DNA from: Telmatactis stephensoni
Lineage: Eukaryota; Cnidaria; Anthozoa; Actiniaria; Isophelliidae
Reading direction: 5' to 3'
Assembly (NCBI GenBank): GCA_029948255.1
Contig: JALIZF010001809.1
Coordinates: forward strand, 248,001 to 312,000
Length of the DNA stretch: 64,000 bases
Part shown: one piece after another, positions 10,050 to 33,537 of the stretch
Position numbering within the stretch: position 1 is the first letter of the stretch
Layout: each line of letters starts with the position of its first letter
The notes under the pieces: generated by a model
Told to the model about the DNA's origin: nothing
What the model saw: the letters and a program-made list of their open reading frames with translations, nothing else
Databases searched by the model: none
Translations under genes and position numbers: made by a program

Positions 10050-11539
10050 TTTAGATGTCGGATAGAGAATTGTCGAAATCTAGCTGTTTCAAGCTGTTCG
10101 GAGCGGTTCTTAGATTGTCTGCAATACAAGCTCCTTTGGTAGTAGGTTTTCACAAATCCTCCAGTAAAAGTTTTTTTTAAATGAACTTTTTACAGTCGCG
10201 TCTTGGGCTGGCAACTGTTCAAGTTACGTTGATTTCAAGCTCCATTGATGACAGACTTTTCCAAATCTTTAAAAGTTTTTTGAAATGAACTTTACGCCAT
10301 CGTGTAGCCGTAAGTTTCATCGGACGGGCCTAGCGGCTAACAAGGTAATTTTTCCCGCCTTTCCTTAGCCCCGCCTTTGATGGTAGACTTTCCGAAATCC
10401 TCAAAAAAGTCTTAAGACGATGAACTTCGACAATAGCAGCAGTAGGCTTCTTGAAGTCTGCCATCTGCACTATTTTCTGTTTGCATTTTGTGAAAGATTA
10501 TCCTTTGGAGGCCGAAATTTACATAAATTATTTTTGGACTAGTCGTGGATCCTGTCTGATTGGACTCGGTTTGTTAGTTCACATGCACCCACGATTGACA
10601 TATCACTGACGGTAAATTTTCTAATTATCTTTTCTTGTTCTTATTTCATCCTTTGTAATGTTCCATTTACGATCGATTGTATTCAGCTTGCATTAAGAAA
10701 TAGAAAAAATAACATTCTATTCTCAGTACTATATAGGTTAAAGTAATGCTCTCCGTATAAATTAAAAAGGTAACAAGTTTTTGGTGTTTGTGTATTTATC
10801 AGTGGTGCAGATCATTTCAAGCCGTATTTAATATCCCTCAAACACGTCTTGTCACAGCTCAGTTTAAACAAAAGCAAGGCGTTGAATCGCTCGAAACTGA
10901 TAAATAAAACTGACTATTGCGTTTAAATAGAAAGGGTTCGGCGGATAAATATAAGAAAAATTTGCTCAATGGGATTAGGCGATTTGCACGAAGGCGTCAT
11001 TTTACTTCAACTAACTATCTGGATGCTTTACGGACTTTACGAATTTTCTTTCTTATTTACCAGTTTTTTATTCCCTCCCGAGAATAGCAATTTGTTTCAC
11101 CAAAGAAAATGGGCAACATGCACATTCTGGTTGTTGATGTAATAATGCCTATTGGCTAAACTTATTGTATTCGCTTTCGTTAATGATTTTTGGTATCACT
11201 TTTTGAATCTAAATTAAATATTGAACGAAGGAAATTTCCATCCCAAGTTCATCCCATCAATGTTCAAGCAGGGATTAATTCTATTTGACTACATTAACGT
11301 GTTACAAAAGCTGCAAAATCTAAAATTCCTGCTCAGTAAGAATTAATGCTTAGTTTTGCAGCACATCGCTGTTTTGAAGCCAATTCTCTCTCCAGTGTTC
11401 TTGTTTTCCGTTTAACATTGTCATTGTTTTGACAAACCAATTACTTTTTCTTTCTTCTATGATCGATAATCATCAAAAACTTAACTAGCAAAACTGTAAG
11501 TTTTCATTGAAAACGAGCCGTAGCTATGGCTTGTCAAGG

Positions 11540-12041
11540 AAAATGGAGAACGATGTTTATCGCGCGCCGTTACCATAGCGACTTGATAGGCAAATCGGTG
11601 AGATTCGGTTCAAACAGTTATGAACAAAATGCGTTGTTTCGATCCAATCCCATCGTCAGATTTTTTTCATTTTTCCTGTAAAGCTAGATATTTTATTGTA
11701 CTTTAAACTTAAGGAATAAAAAGTGGGCTCACCGTATTCGTTTCTGAGATATTGAGCCGTAAAGTGAAAATTTGGCCATCGTTTTGAATACCGAGAGGAA
11801 ACTGGGTCTAGTAGAATCTTTGTTTCATCTTTTTCTGCAGTTTCTCACCCTAAACGATTGTTTTCTTGAATCAAATTCCTTTTTTTAAGTTTTTCCTTTT
11901 TTACAAAGTAATTTTCACTTCAAAAATCGGCAAAAAGTAATTATCGGAAACATTTTCTTAGCCCGCTATCTTGGATTTACTGAGGTAGCGTGCGCAGTAA
12001 AAGTGCGCGTGACTAGTGCCCGCGAACGTCCTTAATAAGGA
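11540..12041. repeat. Member of a dispersed family with a tcaccgtattcgttt motif
   Basis: It contains gctcaccgtattcgtttctgag near 11,729 and a GC-rich right end (gtgcgcagtaaaagtgcgcg, then ccttaataagg). The same phrases occur in the elements at 32,167-32,940 and 44,435-45,284. The left boundary is not clear. Confidence 0.4.
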
Positions 12042-12221
12042 GATGGGTACGTGTATGAATCAACAAAAATATCAATGGAATATCATGGAAAAAGATTACC
12101 AGTATCAATGGAAAAGATTACTATGGTAAAAATTACGTTTGTGTGGGAGGCGGACTGGCTGGTATCTCGTTTCCCGAGATATCTTGGTGTAAAGTGCCGA
12201 GATCTCGGTGCTCAAAAAAAT

Positions 12222-12575
12222 TTTATATAAACGAGCTATCCCGACATCCGGGCTGGAAAGTTTTCCTCTGAATTTTGCATGGAATAGTTACGCTTTCACA
12301 AAAATAAAGTCAGAATGATGTTATCTTGCCTCGCTTTATAAACTTTTTGTATCATAATAACACCGTCAATTAAAAACCAAGGTCGACCGTTAAAAGATGC
12401 AATTAATGCAGCGACAATCAACTAATTAAAGGCTTTGCCGCCTTATCGGTTCACAGATTCCATTCCGGAAAGCAGGTTGAATTTGTCCATATAAACACAA
12501 ACGAATAATTCATCTTGGTTACCGAGCCAAACCGCTTATCGGGCTGGCTCGCCATCATATAAATAGACCCCTAAA
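12222..12575. repeat. Possible degenerate inverted-repeat element
   Basis: The left end (tatataaacgagctatcccga) and the reverse complement of the right end (tatatgatggcgagccagcccga) share most positions. The interior has no gene. The match is imperfect, so this is tentative. Confidence 0.35.
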
Positions 12576-13735
12576 TTACTCATCCCTATTGATATCCATA
12601 CGAAAGAAGTATGTACTTTTGATTGAAGATGTCAGGTTGTGTTGAAATATCCTCAAATTTATTAATGAAGAAAATTGAATTGGAAAAAAAGTTCATATTT
12701 TAGTTCCTAAAAGCTAGTAATTACTTACAGGAAAAAGATGTCGCAAACAACTGTAATTGCTTTTTTACCAGACGCTTTGTCACTAACCTATTATACTTTC
12801 AATCAGTGAGTAGTGATTCTTTATTGTACATTATTCAATCACTGCACACTATACGATCCGTAACATTAATCTATCTGCGTGGGGATCCGCTTAATTGAAT
12901 ATAGCTTGAAATTAACTGAGAAGCTGTGTCTCTTGAAGCCAAAGAATGTCGACAGTGTTAGTCGTAGAAAATCAACTATTTGACAAGATGAGAAACTTAT
13001 CAAAATACAAGTCTGTGATTGGTCGAGATATAGTGTTTACATGTCCGGCGAAGAAATTCACAATGTAATTTCCTCAATCTTCATTACAGTTGAACTAAAC
13101 GTTGCACTGTGATAGACTTTTGTCAATATGACGACATCTCTCCATTTGAAAACAAAAAGTTTGATGCGTCTTATATGACTCTGATACTTTGGTCAAAAAC
13201 ATAAGTTCATTTTCTTAATTTCTTGCTCATTTCCCTTTTCCTTTCATCTTTATTGTTTCATATTTTACCCCTTTCAAAGTCTCTTTTTAATTTAATGTGA
13301 AAAAATAATCATCAACAGATACCTTGACATAGCACATCCGTTGTCCCTTCTGTCCCTTGCGTGCTATTCAAATACAGAAAATCAAAGACGAGAATTCAAT
13401 ACGGTATGTGTTTATCATTTTATTGATTCCCTTTCCGTAACAATCCATTCTGTGCATTTAATTTAATTTGCCATCGTTCATTTCTTCAAAACAGTGGACA
13501 CACGGACACCCTATGCGATAAAGTTTGAAGTCATTAGTTTTGTTTAAATTAAAGCCAACAATTGAACAAGGATCTAGAGACTTCTTGACGCATCTGCAAC
13601 TTTTTATTTACTGAGAAACTCTATGAAGAACTCTTCTTTTGCTTACAAGCTGACGACTCGTAGCAGCACTCAATCATCGCTCTAACAACTAACATCGGAG
13701 AAAAGATTTGCCGTTGTTCTTTCTCAAGAAAAAGG

Positions 13736-25100
<11,365 letters not shown>

Positions 25101-25709
25101 TACGATAGGCAACAAAGGGTACAAGAATGCTAGAATTCACAGAGAAATGTATTTCAGCGACGAAAAATGATTTCTACGTGTTATGTACAGAAAGACTGTT
25201 CTAGTGGGTACTTCTATAAGGCTGACAACCCTCTAGCCATCACTAGCTGACACCTGTCTACAGTAAACATGTTTCTATGAAACACTCCGCTATTAAAGCA
25301 CTGTACAATCAATGGATGACCAACCGGCGCGCGCCGATCGCTGGTCCCATCCTGAAAATTAATATGCTCACAATCATTTTACTCTAGCGGAAACGAGTAC
25401 CGCGAAGAGAACTGGTTTTGCTTCCAATTATCTCCAAAGGGATTTCTAAATGTTTGTGTTTACAGTGTAAGTGGGGTACACTACACGTTTGGTGCATTCA
25501 TTCAATAACACAAGCATGACGTGCAACGAACAACGCCACAGAAATATTCAACGGCTAACGAGAGAAATGTGAATATTTTGCTTTGAATATAATGCTTATC
25601 GTCACTCTTTTCTATGTTCCCCTATACTTTCCATTTGCCAGTTTCTCGTTTCCCTTGCAGAACCCCATTTATTCTTATAAGAGGCAAGTCAGTTTCTATC
25701 AAAATATTG

Positions 25710-25715
25710 TTTATT
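25710..25715 (-). terminator. Polyadenylation signal of the Ig-TIR gene
   Basis: TTTATT on the plus strand reads AATAAA on the minus strand. It lies 55-60 bases after the stop codon at 25,770. Confidence 0.5.
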
Positions 25716-25769
25716 AGTTTCATTGATTTATGGAAAAAGTGTGACACATTTCAAAAACTAAAGCTACAC

Positions 25770-28700
25770 TTAAAATTCTAGTTCTTTATTCGAAACTTTA
25801 TTTGTTTTTGTATCTTCTTCATTGTCGTTACCAACCAGCTCCTTCGTTAATCGCGATTCCCAGACGTCTTTCTCTCCTTGATCAGAAAAATCTAGAAACA
25901 TTTTACCACGCAAAGCTTTGGGAAGTCTCTTCTTTTCTATCTCATCGACTCTGATGGCAATCAAAGACGAGTCTTTCATTTGTGAGTTCCTTCCGAGATG
26001 CCATATCCAATTCTCCTCGACAGAACGTGCTTCGACATGTAATTTTTGGACTAAAACAGCGAGGATGTGCCTACTGTTGTAAACGCTATCTGCCATGTTG
26101 TCAACGATAGTCTTGCCTGGCTCGAAGTCTCGATTGTGAATACAGTAGTTCAAGTTGTGTTTCTCTATCAATGGAATCAGCTCTGATTTGACCCAATGGA
26201 AAGTCCTTGCTGCTGAAAGTGATAAAGACATCATACTGGTAGCCGCCATCATTGTCCAGATCTCCTGATACTGCAAATCAGTTAAATGTAAAAGTGTTAA
26301 TACGCAATATGACGGGCAATTAGATTTGCAAGATGGATTGCAGCCTTGCAAACCGGAGATGTTTTGGTTTATAGTAGACTTAGATTTCATCTTACCCCAA
26401 TATCCAGAACTTTTGGACTTGTGTCTTTTTGCAATAAGACCTGCAATGAATCCTATCATACAAACCACGATACAAACTAAGAATATCGGGATGGTGGTTC
26501 GCCAGAATGGTGACATGGAGTTAGGAAGTAGACGTGTGGGATAGCAACTTGGTAAAGAAATCTGAAAACACAGTATTTCAAGAATTGTGCGTTAATCTAT
26601 GCTTAATCCAATTCGTTGACTCTAGCAACAACACAAGCAAAGGTGGGACTCAAAAGAGTGGCTAATTTGGTTATAGGTGCGCGGGCCTCTGTGAAAGAAA
26701 TGTTTGTTTCCACTCATCCTTGTTTCGTATTTCCTCCAATCTGTACCACAGTCATTAAAAATATGCGTATAGAACAATTGCTTAGGGCTAGCACAAGAAA
26801 AGGCGGAGCAAGAATGAGAGTGGACACTCAAATTTGCGCGGCCTCCTATATAACAGATTTCTACTTCCGTCTTCGTGGAATTTTCATCTTTGTTTCGACT
26901 TCTCTCTAATCTGCATAATTCATTGTAGCTTTAAATATACCACTACGTGGGACAGAAACTGCATGATAGATGGAGGGATAGATGGCACAAACCTTACTAC
27001 AAGATCGATCATTTTCGAGTGATTTTGTGGGATGCTCGTACGCTAATTCAAGCTTGGGGTCCAGTTTCATAAAACGTAACGTCGGACGTAACTTCTCACG
27101 TCAAACGTTACTAACAATGGGCTGAAAGTCCGACGTTAACAGTTAACGTTCAAGTGACGCAACTGGCCCCCTGGAATCAAAGCAGCGAACAGCAACAACA
27201 ACAACAACAACAATAACAGCAACTCTATTTGTTCCAGCACGGGTCAGGAAGCTGGCAGCCGTAGCTGATGTGGACCTGCACATCTAACGAACAAATTGAT
27301 ACAAAGCACTGACAAGACAAGCACTGCCAAAAACCAAAGAGCAGAGTTTTCTAGCTTTGCGTGTGTTGTTTGTGTTTATGTCTTTAGTGTGAATCAGGAG
27401 AAAATAATCCCTTACCTTTTGACGAGTGCGATAAAACCAAACAAACCAGCGAGCTGTTCCAACCGTATGACGTATTAATATGGCAACCATAGCAACCAAA
27501 ATCCTGTACTGTGACGTTTTTTATTGTCAGCGAGTATTCTACCGTTCCTTCATTTGTTTCCTTGGTAACCATCTTGTAGCGTTCATCCGTCGACTCGATT
27601 GTCGTGCTATCGTTCTTAAGCCACTGCGGCGTCGATTTCGTAATATCCACGTAACGAAATGTACAGGACAGAGTTGTAGACCACCCAAGCTTCGTGTAAA
27701 CGAGCGGAACCTTGGAGGAGACGAGAGGCGGACCTGTAAAAAGAAATCAATAAAACGAGCAACACAAACACCAATAGCCAACCCAGACAGTGAGATTCCT
27801 CAAAGCTGATACCCTGATATTAAATCGGATTAAGTCGCACTGCATTGGGTTTTAATTCCTGTATCAAAATTCTCTCTTATAATTAGTCGGATATCTTCTT
27901 ATCTCAGATAAACACCCTTGTGAGACAGACACTTCTCTAAGGATTCCACAGAATTTAACTGCGCTGTTTTGCCATGCATGTTCACTTTGTCAAAGCCTTA
28001 CTATTTTTAGTAGAACTGTGAGTTTGGGACAAATTACTGTTATCGCAGTACAAGGCTACATCAAACAATTGTCCATCACTATGTTATCCAAAACATTTTT
28101 CTGTTAGGAGCACATTTTTAACAATTTCAGTGATGTTTTAATCAGTCTTAAAAACCTATTTTATTAGTCAGCACTGAATTGATTTCGATAGGTCTCAACA
28201 TGCATGTTTTGTACATAAATGATTTTCAAAACTCATCCGATATATTTGACTTTCACCTTTTTGCTGACGACTCCAATCTTTTCTACATGAATAAAAACTT
28301 GCATTCTCTAGAAACAATTATTAACAGTCAATTGCAACGAGTTAATAGCTGGCTCTGTGCAAACAAACTTCTACTGAATGTTGATAAATCAAAGTTCGTT
28401 GTTTTTCACCCAGTGCAAAAGAAAATCGTTTATGATATACGTCTGCAAATTGACAACAAATACATTAAACGTGAAACTGAAATGAAATATTTAGGAATAA
28501 CTCTAGATAGTCATCTTAATTGGAAGTCCCATATATCATTTGTATCGAGTAAGATAAAACGTAGCATTGGCATAATATGCAAAGCCAGACATTATGTAAA
28601 CTTAGACATCCTAGTCAATTTATATTATTGCTTAATCTATCCATATTTGATTTACGGTATTGTTGCATGGGGTCACACGTATCAATCAACAATCAATCCT

Positions 28701-31700
28701 CTCCTTATTCTTCAAAAGAAATCATTACGCCTAATGACTTTTAGCAACTTCGATGCTCATTCAAATCCTATTTTTCTAAAATTAAAAATCCTTAAGTTCC
28801 CAGATCTTGTTTTTATTTACACGGCTCTGTTCATGTATGACTATGACTCAAACAACTTGCCTAGTACCTTTGATTCGTATTTCTTGCAGGTTAACCAAAA
28901 ACATCGGTACAGTACTAGATTAGCATCAAAAAACAGCTATTCTTTACCAAAAATTAAAACTAATTATGGAAAATTCAATATCAAATTTTGTGGTGCAAAA
29001 ATTTGGAACTCAATAAGTGAGTCTACAAAAAAATTAAGTAGGACAAAATTTAAGGAAATGCTTAGCAACGATTTGCTCAAGACCTACGTCGATTAGTATT
29101 TCAATCGATGTTGGTCTAAAGATATTCCTTATACTCTCGCTATCTTAAATACAAACTAATTCGCACTAGTTAAGTACTATCAACTTTGATTAATTATATA
29201 GTTTCATCAGAGGTTGATAGTATTTAAGCGGTGACTATCAACCTTATTATAAATATAATATATACAATCATTCTAATTAATATCAACTTGATCCATCTGT
29301 GTATTTTTCTATAGACGTTCTATCTTGTATTTTGTATTTTGTATGTTTTCTTTTTTCTACATTTTCATCTTTTTGTCATAATAATCCATCTGACCATAAT
29401 AACTGTAATAACCAAAATGTAAGCCACCTATCTCGGTTAGCCAGATATGGTTATTATAGGTGGCTTGTACCTAAATTTCCGTTTTATGTTATATTCATGT
29501 AAAATATTTATTCATGTAATTGTGGTACTAAATAAACATATTGTTGTTGTTGTTGTTGTTGAGTTAGTCGCACGATGTATTACGTATAGTGACTGATCTT
29601 GAGTTACCTTGAATTATGACGTGCAACAACATGTTTACTAAGCAGTATAAATAGAACTACCTTAAAGGTTACTGTCAAACAAAAGTTTGTAAGAACACAT
29701 ACACGCAGCAGATATCAAGACTACAGTAACACAGTGAGCTAGGATGGGTGGACCTCGAGTACAGATAACGAGCCGAGTAAGGAACGCCTACTAAAAGCCG
29801 TGCTGTCTCAGGGAAAATTCATTCTAGTTTTACTGGTTCTGTAAGTCCAACAGTTCAAGTGCTCTACCAACAATAAAGACAGAACATCGGCCAAAATTGT
29901 CTACTAGTTTTCCACAGTTATAGATGATTGCCAAAATTGCCCTTCTATAACACTTTGATTAAATCGCATCTCAAATCCAAGGAATAATGAATAGTGACAA
30001 GATGAAAAAAGAATAACGAATAACAGAAAAATAGAAAAAGAATAAGGAATAGTGAGAAACAGCATTCTTGGGAAAACTTGTTTGGGAATAATGAATAATG
30101 ATAGTCCAATTATTCTGCTTCCAGCCTCGAGACTAAACCCTTTGGAACTACGTCTGTTATATGCTCGTCCAATCTCAGGTAACCAATAATGTACAAAACG
30201 TTTCACTTATAAAGGCGCTGTTACACTGTGCAATTTTCCCAGCAACTTGTCTCGCAACGGCGTTGCAAAACAAGTTGCAGAGAAAATTATGGCGCTGTTA
30301 CACTGTGCAATTGTCCCCTGCAACTGGCCAAAAATATTGCAAGTTGCTAGGGAAAATTGCACAGTGTAACAGCGCCATAATTTTCTCCGAAACGTGTTTT
30401 GAAACGCCGTTGCGAGACAAGTTGCTTGGGAAAATTGCACAGTGTAACAGCGCCTTAAGACTGACTTTCAGTAATTTTATATTATGAAGTACATCAAGCA
30501 TTAAAATCTGATCCTGTGATTTCAAAATAACGTTGTGTCGTTCGTGCGGACTTCCTGTTTTTCTACATTGGGTTTCAAGTTTACCGAAAAGCTAGGTTTC
30601 TAAGCTAATTTCAAGATGGTGGACAATGTGATGTGTTCCATCGCTACAATATCAGCAAAGTTTTGGTGGAATTTTGACGGTTTGAGGCTCCAAATTGCAG
30701 GAAAATCAACAAAAACAAATCTACGTGACTTCTAAATAAGGTAATACCTGCCCAAATATGGAATAACCTTCATGGCCGTGCGAACGACTTATTTTTATAG
30801 AGATATGTTTGATATGATAAAACAGTACTATGATAAACTCATACCTAATGTATTTTTAACAAAATAATAATAATTAGCATTACCGTTGGTCTTGACATAT
30901 AATTGAATTATTCGACTATCTGTTCCTTCGTGTGTACGGACTCCGCAAGTATAGTTCCCAGCGTCCTTTAGAGTCACGTTGTTCAATGTGTACCAGAAAT
31001 CAACCTGGTTCGTTTGATGAAATCTACTGTGTTGATCCATGTCGACGTCAAGTCGTATACCATTGTATTCCCAGAAGGTAACAGTGTATTTTTCGATGAC
31101 GTCAAATCCTTTGCATCTCAGAGTCAGTTTCTGATTTTGGTATGCAGTTAGGTAATCATAACGCGTGGTTACACGGATAACACGATCAGGTGTGACTGTA
31201 AATCAATTTGAAACTATGTAAGAACATTTTTTAAATCTATATATCTAACATTTTTTGCCTTCGCTTTACTTTCCTTCTCTCCCAATTATAGTTTCTCTTT
31301 TTCTCTGTCTCTTGTTTTCTTTGGTCCACTTTTATCTGTTTCTGTCCTTTGCTTTCCTTCCTTCCTTCCTTCCTTTCCTTTCCTTCTTTCCTTCCTCTCT
31401 ACGTTTCTTGGTTCCTAATTCGTTCGTTCGTTCCTTCTTTCCTTCCCTTCAATAAAATTCCTTTCTTCCTCCCTCCCTCCTACCAATCTTCCTTCCTTCT
31501 TTCCTTCCTTCCTTTCTTCTTCCTTCCTTCTTTCCTTCCGTCCTTCCTTCCTTCTTTCTTTCTTTCTTTCCTCCCCCTTCCTTCCTTCCTTCCTTCCTCC
31601 CCCTTTCCTCCATCCTTCCGTCCTCAGCATGTTCCTAGCTCTGTCTTTTCTCTTTTTCGTTCTTTTTGATTGTTTGTCTTTTCTCAATCTCGGATACGTG

Positions 31701-33505
31701 TACAAGTATGAATTGCACCGAATCTTCATCCACTCCTTAACCATCACCCCTCACGCTTGCCCAACTTTAATCCCTTAACGACTGACAACCCTTTTTACCT
31801 TCTTTTACTTGAATATCAACTGGTCTCATGTCACTTCCTAATGAGTTATTAGCATAACATGAGTACATTCCTCCGTGATCCTCATCAGCAAACCTTATGT
31901 GTAGAACGACACCAGCCCTCGTATCATATGCATATTTTATATCTTCGTCGTTCCCTTTTTTGCGCCACCAAGTCTTAGGCTTAGGCCATCCGTCAGCGGT
32001 ACACGTAGCGATAAAGCTATCTCCGTAATATAACTCCACGTCTGATTGCCGCGGGCTGGTGATTTTCGGTTTGGCTAGAAAAAATCAGGATTAAAGATAT
32101 AATTAGCATATTCGAGAAATAGAGGCTTTGCACGCACGGTCACCTGGCATAGGCCACTTTGGATGGTAGGAACGATTTAAGGTAATCCGTGGAAATATAA
32201 CCGAACATGGATTTTTAATGAAATTCAAATAATACAGGGGTCACCGTGTTCGTTTTTACGCTAGATGGCGGTAATTTTAAGCAGTTTTAGGGCTGTGCGC
32301 TAGCAATTTTCGAAAACGGAAAATTGAACAAAAAGCACTCATCTTTTGCATCATGTCATTGATAGCATTGAAATGTTTAGGACATTCTATCTTTTACACA
32401 TCGAACAAATAGTAAAACCTCAAAAATTTGTAAGACAATTTAACTGTCGTAAAAAAAGAGGTTTTTCGACACCAATACATACCCAGATATTAGCTTGAAA
32501 ACAGCTTTCTACGGTATTTGAAAATGTCTCGAAAACGGAAAATGGATTTTTGTTAAAATTGAAATATCTGATAGGTTACCTTATTCTTCTTAATTTGATA
32601 TATTAAAAATGATAGGTCACCGTGTTCGTTTTTGCGCTACAGCTCGCTAAAGTACGAATCAAAATAGACTGACAGAGGGAGGACTAGGCTAGCACTAGTT
32701 ATCTCTCAGTTTCAGTGTTTCTCAAAACGCCTTGTGTCAGCGTTTCTAGTCTTCTTTTGATGTTTTCAGAACTATTTTGCGTAAATTTGAGTATTTTACA
32801 TTTCAAAAATTTTGTTTTCCATCTAAACGGCCGCCGTCTTGAAAACTTGAAATTTCTCCGTGTGCACGAGCTCGCGCATGGTAAAATCGTGCGTAGAAGA
32901 GCATGCGCAATGAAATACTACCGAATTATCTTAAAATCATTTTTCATTAGGATGAACGTAAATCAAGATAGTTTTGTTCTGCCATCCAACATGACTGCTG
33001 TGACGTGACTACTGCAAAGCTCAATTGGCGGGAAAATGGTAGTTTCGCCGCCTGTTCAGGACTAGTCCAGTTCCTGGCCCCGTCTTTCAGTTTTTTGTGT
33101 TTTCATTTTTTCGTTGGGCTTCCTGTCTTTTGGGGCTTCCTTCGTTGTTAGTGCTTGCCGAAAGAAGGGTCCAGAAACCTTTGCCTGCGTATAAATCTCT
33201 GTTTGTGTAATCTCGGTCTGTGCAGATACTGTGGTAAAAAATCGTCATAAAGAGGCGCATTTTTGTCGAGAATCACGGACGCCATATTGGATCACTTTTA
33301 ACGCGAAAAAAACCCGTATGCCTGTGGTCTAGTAAATCAGCGGATTCCAGAGGGCGTCTGCGCAGACCGAAATTACCAAAATGTTCGAATTTCTAGATAA
33401 AATTTTCGGGCATGCGCAGGCAAAGGTTCTTTCTGGACCCTCCTTTCGGTAAGTACCAACAGCAAAGGAAGCCCAACGAAAAAAAAAAAGAAAGAAAGAA
33501 AAGAA

Positions 33506-33537
<32 letters not shown>

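Larger units (their letters stand above)
10050..13735. other. Intergenic region with old repeats
   Basis: No supported gene. 10,144-10,440 contains three loose copies of an agacttttccaaatc-type unit upstream of GPCR copy 4. About 11,540-12,041 belongs to a dispersed family with a ctcaccgtattcgtttctgag motif. About 12,222-12,575 has imperfect inverted ends around a cgagc-accccga-like core. The last 300 bases before 13,736 should contain the promoter and 5' UTR of the GABA-B-type gene, but no clear TATA box or initiator was recognised. Confidence 0.55.

Noticed and set aside
25321..25346. Palindrome ccggcgcgcgccg as a regulatory site
   Set aside because: Short and isolated, with no supporting context.
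30161..30525. Several frames with repeated HCAIF motifs
   Set aside because: They are generated by the nested palindromic MITE.
31255..31747. Open frames rich in Ser/Phe/Pro or Lys/Arg/Glu
   Set aside because: They come from the CCTT tract and have no domain.
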